The position numbers and the translations under genes were made by a program. From Planctomycetota bacterium (GTDB lineage: Bacteria > Planctomycetota > Phycisphaerae > Phycisphaerales > SM1A02): a stretch of 6,426 nt of DNA. The notes under the pieces were generated by a model, which saw only the letters and a list, made by a program, of their open reading frames with translations, did no database searches and was not told the origin of the DNA. Location: the NCBI GenBank assembly GCA_009926815.1, contig RFOC01000118.1, forward strand, positions 1-6,426, in the 5' to 3' direction. Within the stretch, counting starts at the first letter, position 1. Every line of letters begins with the position of its first letter. Positions 1-5,699 of the stretch are shown here, piece after piece.

Positions 1-65
1 GGGGCCATGGGGGGCATGGTAGCCGACCGGGGGCCCGACTCGGCGAAGATCGCTATTTTCCCGGC
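1..65. other. Upstream region of the MltA gene, no gene supported
   Basis: I see no supported gene here. On the plus strand a weak -10-like TATTTT (54-59) ends 6 bases before the MltA start codon, with no recognisable -35. If real, the mRNA would be almost leaderless. On the minus strand there is an ATG at 17-15, so a divergent gene could begin just outside the window, but six codons are not enough to judge. There is no Shine-Dalgarno next to base 66. Confidence 0.3.
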
Positions 66-1388
66 ATGCAAGGATGCAGCCCTCTGGCCCGTGCGGCCTG
101 GTCGTCGGTGGTCCCGTTCGCCCTTCTGGCCACCCTGGCCGGTTGCCAGTCTCCGCCTCCGGAAACCAAGCCCGACTACACGCGCCAACTGGGTCCCGGC
201 GAATGCGCGCTTCGCAAGCTGGACGTCTCCGAGTGGCCGGACCTGGGCGCCGCATGGCGCGTGCGCGATCCGGCACTCAACACGGCCCTGGATCGAAGCA
301 TCAACTGGTTCGGTGCGCCAAGCAGCAAGACCAAGTTCCCCTTCATGCATGTCTGCACCTGGGAGCAGGCCGCGGCCAGCACCGTGGCCTTCCGCCAGCT
401 GCTCAAGGACAGCAAGGACGAGGCCTCGTTCCTGGCGGGGCTTCGACAGAACTTCGAGGTGTGGAAGACCGTCGGCTGGAACGGCGAGGGCACCGTGCTC
501 TTCACCGGCTACTACAGCCCCGAATTCAAGGGCAGCCTCACGCGCAGCGATGCGTTCAAGTATCCGCTGTACAAGCGCCCCGCCGACCTGGTGACCGATC
601 CATCCTCGGGCGAGCCGCGCGGCCGTCGCACGGCCAACGGTGCCGTGCAGTCGTGGCCGGCCCGCAAGGAGCTGGAGGCCTCGCAGGCCCTGGCCGGCAC
701 CGAGCTGGTGTGGCTCTCCAGCCCGCTGGATGTCTACATCGCTCAGGTCAACGGCAGCGCGAAGATCCTGCTGCCCGACGGCAAGCCCTACTACGTGGGC
801 TACGCGGGCAAGACGGATCGACCCTACTACGGCCTGGGCACCGCCTGCGTGGAGGCCGGCCTGATCGAGAAGGACAAGCTCTCGCTCAGCGCCATCGTGG
901 CCCTGTACGCCCGCGAGCCGGCCAAGGTGCAGGAACTCATCTGGAAGAACGAGAGTTACGTCTTCTTCACCGAGTACCCCGGCGACAACTGGCCCAGCGG
1001 CTCACTGGGTTTCCGCGTGACCGATCGGACCACGCTGGCCACGGACAAGAAGGTCTACCCCCAGGGTGGCGTGGTGCTGGTGGACACCAAGAGCATCGGC
1101 GTGGGTGACAGGCCCCAGCGCTTCCTGAAGTTCATGATGGACCAGGACACGGGTGGCGCCATCCGCGCGCCCGGCCGCGCCGACATCTACATGGGCGTGG
1201 GTCCGCAGGCGGAGACGCTGGCAGGTGGCCAGCTGGCCGAGGGCACCATGTACTACGTGTTCCTGAAGGCCGAGGCCGTGAGCCAGTATCCGCTCCCGGA
1301 GCGTGCCTCCAAGGGCAAGTCCGCCGGTGCCGCGTCCGGTGGTGCACGACAGCCTGGGCTGAAGGCGCCGGCCGATCCCAACAAGTGA
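66..1388 (+). CDS. mltA: MltA-type membrane-bound lytic murein transglycosylase (lipoprotein)
   Basis: This enzyme cuts the MurNAc-GlcNAc bond of peptidoglycan, forming 1,6-anhydro-MurNAc ends, and acts in the cell envelope. The 440-residue product opens with a basic/hydrophobic signal and a clean lipobox LAGC, with the lipidated residue being Cys27 followed by Ser. MltA landmarks appear in order: FTGYYSP (146-152), the QVNGS strand (227-231, matching the QGSG motif of the family), YAGKTDRPYY (246-255), NESYVFF (295-301), and a C-terminal 3D domain with QDTGGAI (Asp361) and ADIYMG (Asp373). Asp373 aligns with the catalytic Asp of E. coli MltA (308, mature numbering). The protein is longer than E. 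coli MltA (365 aa), partly through an Ala/Gly/Lys-rich tail after about 412. The start at 66 is the only ATG giving a full signal peptide. It has no Shine-Dalgarno. The family call is firm; the sub-specificity is inferred. Confidence 0.9.
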   Translation: MQGCSPLARAAWSSVVPFALLATLAGCQSPPPETKPDYTRQLGPGECALRKLDVSEWPDLGAAWRVRDPALNTALDRSINWFGAPSSKTKFPFMHVCTWEQAAASTVAFRQLLKDSKDEASFLAGLRQNFEVWKTVGWNGEGTVLFTGYYSPEFKGSLTRSDAFKYPLYKRPADLVTDPSSGEPRGRRTANGAVQSWPARKELEASQALAGTELVWLSSPLDVYIAQVNGSAKILLPDGKPYYVGYAGKTDRPYYGLGTACVEAGLIEKDKLSLSAIVALYAREPAKVQELIWKNESYVFFTEYPGDNWPSGSLGFRVTDRTTLATDKKVYPQGGVVLVDTKSIGVGDRPQRFLKFMMDQDTGGAIRAPGRADIYMGVGPQAETLAGGQLAEGTMYYVFLKAEAVSQYPLPERASKGKSAGAASGGARQPGLKAPADPNK

Positions 1389-1390
1389 TC

Positions 1391-1408
1391 CGCCGGCGGC
1401 CGCCGGCG
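1391..1408. terminator. Perfect GC-only palindrome between convergent mltA and purH stops
   Basis: CGCCGGCGGCCGCCGGCG is a perfect 18-base palindrome filling most of the 21-base gap between the mltA and purH stop codons. As RNA from either strand it folds into a 7-bp all-GC stem (1391-1397 with 1402-1408) around a GGCC loop. There is no T-tract on either side, so it is not a canonical intrinsic terminator. A bidirectional pause or 3'-end-protecting hairpin is the most economical reading. The palindrome is seen directly; the function is inferred. Confidence 0.5.
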
Positions 1409-1409
1409 C

Positions 1410-2996
1410 TCAGTGCCGGAAGTGCCGCATGCCGCTGATCAGCAGCGTCACGCCGCGCTCCCGGCAGAGGGCCTCGGTGTCGGCGTCACGCTTGCTGCCG
1501 CCTGGGTGCACGATGCAGCCCACGCCCGCCTCGATGAGCGTGCGCGGTCCATCATCGAAGGGGAAGAACGCGTCACTCGATGCCACCGGCACGATCTTGC
1601 CCGCGGCCTTCAGTCGGTTGCTCGCCTTGTCCACCGCGTGACGGCACGCGGCCACGCGGTCCATCTGTCCCGCGCCAGCGCCCCACAGGCTGCCGCCGCC
1701 GCCGATGCAGACCGCATTGCTCTTGAGGTGCTTGCTCACCACCGACAGGAATGCCGCATCGCTTCGCATGGCCTGGGTGGGTACCGGTCCCGCCGCATGC
1801 CGCAGCGAGGCACCGTCCACCGGTGCGGCGTCCGCCTCCTGCACCAGCAGTCCGCCAGGCACGCTGCGCAGCAGTCGCTGCGCCACGGTCCGGGCGCCTG
1901 GACTGCCGGCCGCGATCAGCCGGACATTCCTCCAGCGCTCGGCCAGCACGCGCACCGCCTCGTCATCGAAGGCGTCGGCCACCACCACCTCCAGGAACCT
2001 TTCCGGCCCCGCGATGCGACGGGCCATGCCTGCATCCACGCCACCGGCGATGGCCACGATGCCCCCGTAGGCCGCCAGGGGGTCCCCGGCGTACGCCAGG
2101 TCGAAGGCCTCGGCCGGGTCGGCGGCCAGGGCGGCGCCGCAGGGGTTGGTGTGCTTGATCACGCAGGCTGCGGCGCCCGCGCCGGTCAGTTCCCGAAGGT
2201 CACTGGCCAGCTCCAGGGCGGCGCCGGCATCCAGGATGTTGTTGTACGAGAGCGGCTTGCCCTCAACCACGCGGGCATCCACCACGCCGGGATCGCGCGA
2301 GCCGGCCTCGCGGTACACGGCGGCGCGCTGATGCGGATTCTCGCCGTATCGAAGGCTGCTGACCCTCGTGAACCGCAGATCCAGGGTGCTCGGGAAGAGC
2401 TCGCCGGGACCCTCCATCCAGGCCGCGATGGCGGCGTCGTAGCGCGCCGTGTGCGCAAAGGCCTCGGCGGCCAGATCTCGACGCAGGGCGGCATCGGTCC
2501 TGCCCTCGCCGCGCCGCAGCGCCTCCACCACGCGGTCGTACTGCGCCGGGTCCGTCACCACGGTCACGAAGGCGTGGTTCTTGGCGGCGCTTCGGATCAT
2601 GGCGGGTCCACCGATGTCGATCTGCTCGATGCACTCATCGAAGCCAACGCCCGGCCGCGCCACCGTGGCGGCGAACGGATACAGGTTCACGCACAGCAGG
2701 TCGATGGGCTGGATGCCGTGCGCCTGCATGGCCTGCGCGTGGGCCGGAAGATCGGGGCGCCCCAACAGCCCTCCGTGCACTCGGGGGTGCAGGGTCTTCA
2801 CGCGGCCATCCAGCATTTCGGGGAAACCCGTGACCTGATCGATGGGCGTCACGGGCAGGCCGGCCTCGGCCAGTGCCTGGGCGGTGCCGCCGGTGGAGAC
2901 CAGTTCATGGCCCAGCGCAACCAGGCTCCGGGCGAAGGGGACCAGGTCCCGCTTGTCGCTGACGGAAAGCAGTGCCCGACGCTTGGGCTGGCTCAT
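1410..2996 (-). CDS. purH: Bifunctional AICAR formyltransferase / IMP cyclohydrolase
   Basis: PurH catalyses the last two steps of de novo IMP synthesis in the cytoplasm: formyl transfer from 10-formyl-tetrahydrofolate to AICAR, then ring closure of FAICAR. The 528-residue product has the usual length. The N-terminal MGS-like cyclohydrolase domain (about 1-150) shows LLSVSDK (9-15), STGGTA (34-39) and RVKTLHP (65-71). The AICAR transformylase domain follows with YGENPHQ, YNNILDA, IKHTNPCG (280-287, with the Lys281-His282 catalytic pair), DPLAAYGG, LKSNAV, GAGQMDR and SSDAFFPFDDG. The frame stays open upstream for 67 more codons, but homology begins at the ATG at 2996, 7 bases after the stop of the propeller gene, so I chose that start. 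No Shine-Dalgarno lies in that gap (GCGCTCC), which suggests translational coupling or SD-independent initiation. All key motifs are intact. Confidence 0.97.
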   Translation of the reverse strand: MSQPKRRALLSVSDKRDLVPFARSLVALGHELVSTGGTAQALAEAGLPVTPIDQVTGFPEMLDGRVKTLHPRVHGGLLGRPDLPAHAQAMQAHGIQPIDLLCVNLYPFAATVARPGVGFDECIEQIDIGGPAMIRSAAKNHAFVTVVTDPAQYDRVVEALRRGEGRTDAALRRDLAAEAFAHTARYDAAIAAWMEGPGELFPSTLDLRFTRVSSLRYGENPHQRAAVYREAGSRDPGVVDARVVEGKPLSYNNILDAGAALELASDLRELTGAGAAACVIKHTNPCGAALAADPAEAFDLAYAGDPLAAYGGIVAIAGGVDAGMARRIAGPERFLEVVVADAFDDEAVRVLAERWRNVRLIAAGSPGARTVAQRLLRSVPGGLLVQEADAAPVDGASLRHAAGPVPTQAMRSDAAFLSVVSKHLKSNAVCIGGGGSLWGAGAGQMDRVAACRHAVDKASNRLKAAGKIVPVASSDAFFPFDDGPRTLIEAGVGCIVHPGGSKRDADTEALCRERGVTLLISGMRHFRH

Positions 2997-3003
2997 GGAG
3001 CGC

Positions 3004-4422
3004 TCAGCGACCGGGCTCGCTCGAGGCCGGTGCCGCCTCCGCGGCAGCCTCGCCGGTGTCCTCGGAGGCTTCGGCAGGCGTCTCCGCTGCGGGGGAGGTC
3101 GCCTTGGCCTCGGACTTCGGCGGTGCCACGGGCATGGGATCCAGCGGCGAGCATCGCTGCATGCGACCATCCGCCTGCAGCAGGATGAGGTCTCCATCGG
3201 TGGGCGCCGAAGCGGTCACCGTTCGGACGTCGGGCAGATGGACCGATTCGCGCACCTTGCCGTTGGCCGCATCCACCAGCGAGAGCGAGCGGGCGGAACC
3301 ATCCCACACCAGCACGCCACCGCGGACCCGCATGATGGGATCGCCGGTCACGGTGTCGTTCTTCCAGATCACCTCGCCATCCAGATGGCTCTGCCGCTCC
3401 TGTCCCGCCGGTCGCGAACGCAGGGCCACCAGCCCGGTGCCCGGCACCTGCGTCAGCACCAGCTCCTCCGAGGCGAGGATGGGCCGTTGCAGCGGCGACA
3501 GGGCGAACCACTTCCAGAGGACCTTGCCGGTGGCCAGGTCCAGGCATCGCAGGTACTGATCATCGGAGCCCACGATCACGGAACTGCCGGTCACGGCACC
3601 GGTGGTGCTGATCCGCCCGGGCAGTTCCATCCGCCAGGACTTCACGCCGCTGGCGGGATTGAGCACGCAGATCTCTCCGTCCTCGGAGGTCTGGAGGACC
3701 AGGCCGTGTCCCAGGGAAAGCGGAGCGGCAGCCGGCTTGCCCTTCAGGCCAATGCTCCGGATCTCGTGGCAGATGATCTCGCGTCGGGCCATCTCGGTCT
3801 TGGGCAATCCCTGGATGCGTCCCGGCGCCATTCGCTCGGGAGCCTGGCGCGGCACGTCCTCCTCGAACACGCGGACCAGCGAGATGTTTCGACCCTTGGC
3901 TCCAAAGGCCAGCATGTTGCCCATGCCCACCGCGCCCGTGGAGGGATTGTGCCGGTAGGCCGAGACGCCCATCACCTCGCCGGTGCTCCGGTCGAAGGCC
4001 ACCAGGCGGTGATCACCCAGGGCAAGCAGCAGGTCACGACCCTCGATCATGCTCCGCGTCACGGACTCGTATCGCTGCGGCGTGGAGGTGGGCTGGTTCT
4101 GCCAGCGCAACTTGCCCGAGACGCCATCCACGCACAGCAGCACGCCGGACTGGTCCCACACCACCACTTCACCCAACGGAGCGGTCCCTTCGGTGGCGGC
4201 ACCGTGGCTCATGGAGAGACCGCCCCATGAGGATCGCTCATCTCGAGGCAGGCCCACCTGCCACACATGCTTCAGGCCCAGACTGGCCGCTGTCCTGCCA
4301 TCCATGATCTGCGGGGAGCCCGAGGGCTCGGCTGGGGCCGGCGGCGCCTCCGTTCCGGAGGGCGGCGCGGCCTGGGCGAGCAGGGCGAAGGAAACGACCG
4401 ACAGCAGGGCAATCCGTCTCAT
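3004..4422 (-). CDS. Exported PQQ-like beta-propeller repeat protein
   Basis: The product is 472 residues with a typical signal peptide (basic MRRI, hydrophobic core, probable cut after AQA near 18), so it is probably secreted or periplasmic. The body shows repeated blades of the PQQ_2 / quinoprotein-like type, with a short strand, V/L-D-x-x-x/T-G-K and W: GVLLCVDGVSGKLRWQ (93-108), HRLVAFDRSTGEV (138-150), GEICVLNPASGVKSW (249-263), YLRCLDLATGKVLWKW (290-305) and LSLVDAANGKV (380-390). I see no quinoprotein dehydrogenase active-site signature, so it is more likely a structural or binding propeller (compare BamB-like folds) than an enzyme. The last 45-50 residues are an Ala/Glu/Pro/Ser-rich, probably disordered tail. 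It is the first gene of a unit with purH, 7 bases apart. It has no Shine-Dalgarno, and a 5-bp GC hairpin lies just before the ATG. The specific role is unknown. Confidence 0.85.
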   Translation of the reverse strand: MRRIALLSVVSFALLAQAAPPSGTEAPPAPAEPSGSPQIMDGRTAASLGLKHVWQVGLPRDERSSWGGLSMSHGAATEGTAPLGEVVVWDQSGVLLCVDGVSGKLRWQNQPTSTPQRYESVTRSMIEGRDLLLALGDHRLVAFDRSTGEVMGVSAYRHNPSTGAVGMGNMLAFGAKGRNISLVRVFEEDVPRQAPERMAPGRIQGLPKTEMARREIICHEIRSIGLKGKPAAAPLSLGHGLVLQTSEDGEICVLNPASGVKSWRMELPGRISTTGAVTGSSVIVGSDDQYLRCLDLATGKVLWKWFALSPLQRPILASEELVLTQVPGTGLVALRSRPAGQERQSHLDGEVIWKNDTVTGDPIMRVRGGVLVWDGSARSLSLVDAANGKVRESVHLPDVRTVTASAPTDGDLILLQADGRMQRCSPLDPMPVAPPKSEAKATSPAAETPAEASEDTGEAAAEAAPASSEPGR

Positions 4423-4429
4423 TGGGTTT

Positions 4430-4443
4430 CGGCCTTTGGGCCG
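4430..4443 (-). promoter_or_regulatory. Small hairpin just upstream of the propeller start codon
   Basis: On the minus strand CGGCC-CAAA-GGCCG can form a 5-bp GC stem with a 4-base loop, leaving only AAACCCA before the ATG. It occupies the place where a Shine-Dalgarno would normally lie. A TGCTACCCT sequence (4455-4447) upstream is a weak extended -10 candidate, without a matching -35. The hairpin is visible; any effect on translation is inferred. Confidence 0.3.
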
Positions 4444-4479
4444 GCGAGGGTAGCAGGCGGCCGGTGGTGATCCGGGCCC

Positions 4480-4518
4480 AAAAAGAAACCAGCCGCACCC
4501 TTTTCGGATTGCGGCTGG
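4480..4518 (-). terminator. Rho-independent terminator
   Basis: On the minus strand CCAGCCGCA (4518-4510) pairs perfectly with TGCGGCTGG (4497-4489) around a 12-base loop, and is followed directly by TTTCTTTTT (4488-4480). The plus strand has no T-tract after the stem, so termination is one-directional. It lies 57 bases before the propeller start codon and more than 300 bases after the prpB stop, so it ends the intervening RNA rather than serving as an ordinary prpB terminator. Confidence 0.85.
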
Positions 4519-4520
4519 CC

Positions 4521-4638
4521 TCCCTTTCCCTCAACCTTCCTTCACGTTCGGAGCGACTAACCAGCTTTCGCCGGAAGAGCTTGTGAGAGGTTCCCTTTCC
4601 CTCGCAATCTCTCGTCTGAGTCGAGGTCCCTTTTCCTC
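4521..4638 (-). repeat. Three copies of a 12-base purine motif GAGGRAAAGGGA
   Basis: On the minus strand the motif occurs at 4638-4627 (GAGGAAAAGGGA), 4603-4592 and 4532-4521 (both GAGGGAAAGGGA). The first two are each followed by CCTC, so GAGG forms a short stem that displays AAAGGGA in the loop. The third is followed by GGCC and lies in an apparently unpaired run before the terminator. Steps between copies are 35 and 71 bases. Confidence 0.75.
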
Positions 4639-4724
4639 ACCTCAGAAGACCGTAACTTCAGCTCCTTTGCTTCCGTCCGTGATCAGTCGCAGCGGGAGTT
4701 CCCGTTCGCCGCCGCGACACCACC

Positions 4725-4755
4725 ATATTCGCATATGTCCGGACGGATGTTGCAA
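4725..4755 (-). promoter_or_regulatory. Candidate sigma-70-like promoter for the small RNA
   Basis: On the minus strand TTGCAA (4755-4750, 4 of 6 to TTGACA) is followed after 19 bases by GAATAT (4730-4725), which is preceded by TGC to form an extended -10 (TGCGAATAT). The -10 matches TATAAT at only three positions and the spacer is long, so each part is weak. In its favour, this is an AT-rich patch in GC-rich DNA, and the implied start near 4718 coincides with the first base of hairpin A. Confidence 0.4.
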
Positions 4756-4797
4756 GGTCGCTCAGGCATTTTCCATCGGATTTGCGGAAGACCAGAA

Positions 4798-4821
4798 GGC
4801 CCGCGGGGCCTGTTTTGGCCC
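4798..4821 (-). terminator. Alternative GC hairpins after the prpB stop
   Basis: On the minus strand, GGGCC (4821-4817), GGCCC and GGGCC (4802-4798) are arranged so the central GGCCC can pair with either neighbour: a 5-bp stem with loop AAAACA, or a 5-bp stem with loop CGC. Downstream bases (TTCTGGTCTT) are only mildly T-rich, while a TTTTT lies upstream of the stems. It is a possible weak end for the prpB transcript, but not a canonical terminator. Confidence 0.3.
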
Positions 4822-4832
4822 AAAAACGCCAC

Positions 4833-5699
4833 TCAGCCCCTGGGGAAGGCCCAGGCCCGGCCCGGCTTGTAGCCCAGCAGGTCGTAGAGCTGCTGCCGGG
4901 TCTGCATCTGGGGCAGCAGCGAGGCGGCGGAGCCATCCCGCTTCAGCCGATCCAGTGCGGCGGTCACGCTCCCCATGGCCACCAGCATCACCGTCAGGGG
5001 GTGGATGACGATGGAATAGCCAAGTTCACCGAAGCGGCCCACCGGGATGTCCGGGGTCTTCCCGAACTCCGTCATGTTGGCCAGCAGGGGCCCGGGGCTG
5101 CCCTTGGCGAATTCGGCGAATTCCGCCTCGCTCTGCAGTCCCTCGGGGAAGATCACGTCGGCGCCGGCCGCTCGGTAGGCGTTGGCCCGGTCCATGGCGT
5201 CCGTCATGCCGGTCACGTGGCGGGCGTCGGTCCGGGCAATGATCACGAAGTCGCGGTTCAGGCGGGCGGCGGCCATGGCGGCCACCTTCTCGCACATGTC
5301 CGCGCAGGGGATCAGGTCCTTGCCATCCAGGTGTCCGCATCGCTTGGGGAAGACCTGGTCCTCCAGATGCAGCGCGGCCGCACCCGCTCGCTCGTAGGCG
5401 ATGACCGTGCGAGCACAGCTCTCCACCTCGCCGTAGCCCGTGTCGGCATCGGCGATCACGGGCAGGTCGCTGGCGTCCGCGATTTCCCGGATGGTGCGAC
5501 ACACCTCGGTCATGGTCAGCAGGCCGATGTCGGGGAAGCCCGAGACATTGGCGGTGGCTCCGCCGGACACATAGACCGCCTCGAAGCCAGCCTGTCGCAC
5601 GGCCCGGGCCACCAGGGCGTTGAACGCGCCGGGAGCGTGCACCACGCCCTTCTTCATGGCGGCACGAAGACGGGCGCCGGGATGTGCTTCAGGCGTCAC
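4833..5699 (-). CDS. prpB: 2-Methylisocitrate lyase (isocitrate lyase/PEP mutase family)
   Basis: PrpB cleaves 2-methylisocitrate to pyruvate and succinate, the last step of the methylcitrate cycle for propionate, in the cytoplasm. The 288-residue length fits the family. Visible motifs: YVSGG (43-47), Asp57, the metal-binding DAD (84-86), HLEDQ (111-115), the catalytic loop PKRCGH (118-123), RTDA (156-159), FPE (184-186) and MQTRQQLYDLLGY near the C-terminus. KRCGH is typical of methylisocitrate lyases, whereas classical isocitrate lyases have KKCGH. I place the start at the GTG at 5699, overlapping the upstream stop as GTGA, because the residues it adds (HPGARLRAAM) align with the PGKAFRAAL segment of E. 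coli PrpB. The internal ATG at 5657 would remove them. It is translationally coupled to the CpcT-like gene. No prpC or prpD is visible, so the substrate assignment rests on motifs alone. Confidence 0.9.
   Translation of the reverse strand: MTPEAHPGARLRAAMKKGVVHAPGAFNALVARAVRQAGFEAVYVSGGATANVSGFPDIGLLTMTEVCRTIREIADASDLPVIADADTGYGEVESCARTVIAYERAGAAALHLEDQVFPKRCGHLDGKDLIPCADMCEKVAAMAAARLNRDFVIIARTDARHVTGMTDAMDRANAYRAAGADVIFPEGLQSEAEFAEFAKGSPGPLLANMTEFGKTPDIPVGRFGELGYSIVIHPLTVMLVAMGSVTAALDRLKRDGSAASLLPQMQTRQQLYDLLGYKPGRAWAFPRG

Larger units (their letters stand above)
4480..4718 (-). ncRNA. Candidate GGA-rich small RNA (CsrB/RsmZ-like) or attenuating leader
   Basis: The predicted transcript runs from about 4718 to the T-tract at 4480, about 240 nt. 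Hairpins seen: A, 4718-4709 with 4695-4686, 10 pairs including one G-U (A-C if read on the plus strand, so it favours minus); B, TCTGAG (4646-4641) with CTCAGA (4620-4615), then a G-A mismatch and a U-G pair, then GAGG with CCTC, loop AAAAGGGA; C, GAGG (4603-4600) with CCTC (4590-4587), loop GAAAGGGAA; D, AGCT and TTC (4581-4574) with GAAAGCT (4569-4563), loop CGGC; and the terminator. Nine ANGGA motifs lie in it (5' ends at 4680, 4676, 4667, 4631, 4602, 4596, 4542, 4531 and 4525), with AGGGA exposed in the loops of B and C. Known CsrA-titrating RNAs look like this. Because the propeller-purH operon follows on the same strand, an attenuator leader is the main alternative. It matches no RNA family I recognise. 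Confidence 0.6.
4423..4832. other. 410-base intergenic stretch with structured RNA, no protein gene
   Basis: This is the only long gap in the window. I find no ORF with a credible start and ribosome site. A 30-codon minus-strand frame (4734-4642) overlaps the promoter-like element and has no Shine-Dalgarno. Read from minus strand high to low coordinate, the stretch holds a GC-rich alternative hairpin after prpB, an AT-rich promoter-like patch, a purine-rich run with hairpins, an intrinsic terminator, and about 57 bases leading to the propeller gene. The strand asymmetry (purines on minus) and the minus-only T-tract show the RNA is made from the minus strand. Confidence 0.7.

Noticed and set aside
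1413..3188. Long open frame on the plus strand across purH (about 590 codons)
   Set aside because: It is antisense to a complete PurH with all motifs intact, is rich in His/Arg/Gly/Ala as expected for the complement of GC-rich coding DNA, and resembles no family.
2997..3197. N-terminal extension of PurH by 67 residues
   Set aside because: The added residues are Arg/Pro-rich and overlap the tail of the propeller gene. PurH homology begins at the ATG at 2996.
2842..4230. Plus-strand open frame of about 460 codons across the propeller gene and the purH 5' end
   Set aside because: It is a shadow of two well-supported minus-strand genes, with no start signal and no recognisable domain.
4447..4475. 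Possible ZTP (pfl) riboswitch, prompted by CCGCCTG upstream of a purH operon
   Set aside because: Only a short match to the conserved 3' part is present. I cannot find the conserved 5' half, and the segment lies after the terminator.
4480..4718. RNase P RNA, SRP RNA, 6S RNA or tmRNA
   Set aside because: GAGGAAAAG recalls the RNase P start, but the RNA is too short and lacks the other conserved blocks. There is no SRP tetraloop signature, no overall rod pairing as in 6S, and no tRNA-like ends.
4642..4734. 30-codon minus-strand ORF in the intergenic region
   Set aside because: It has no Shine-Dalgarno, its start lies inside the promoter-like element, and its sequence is explained by the structured RNA.
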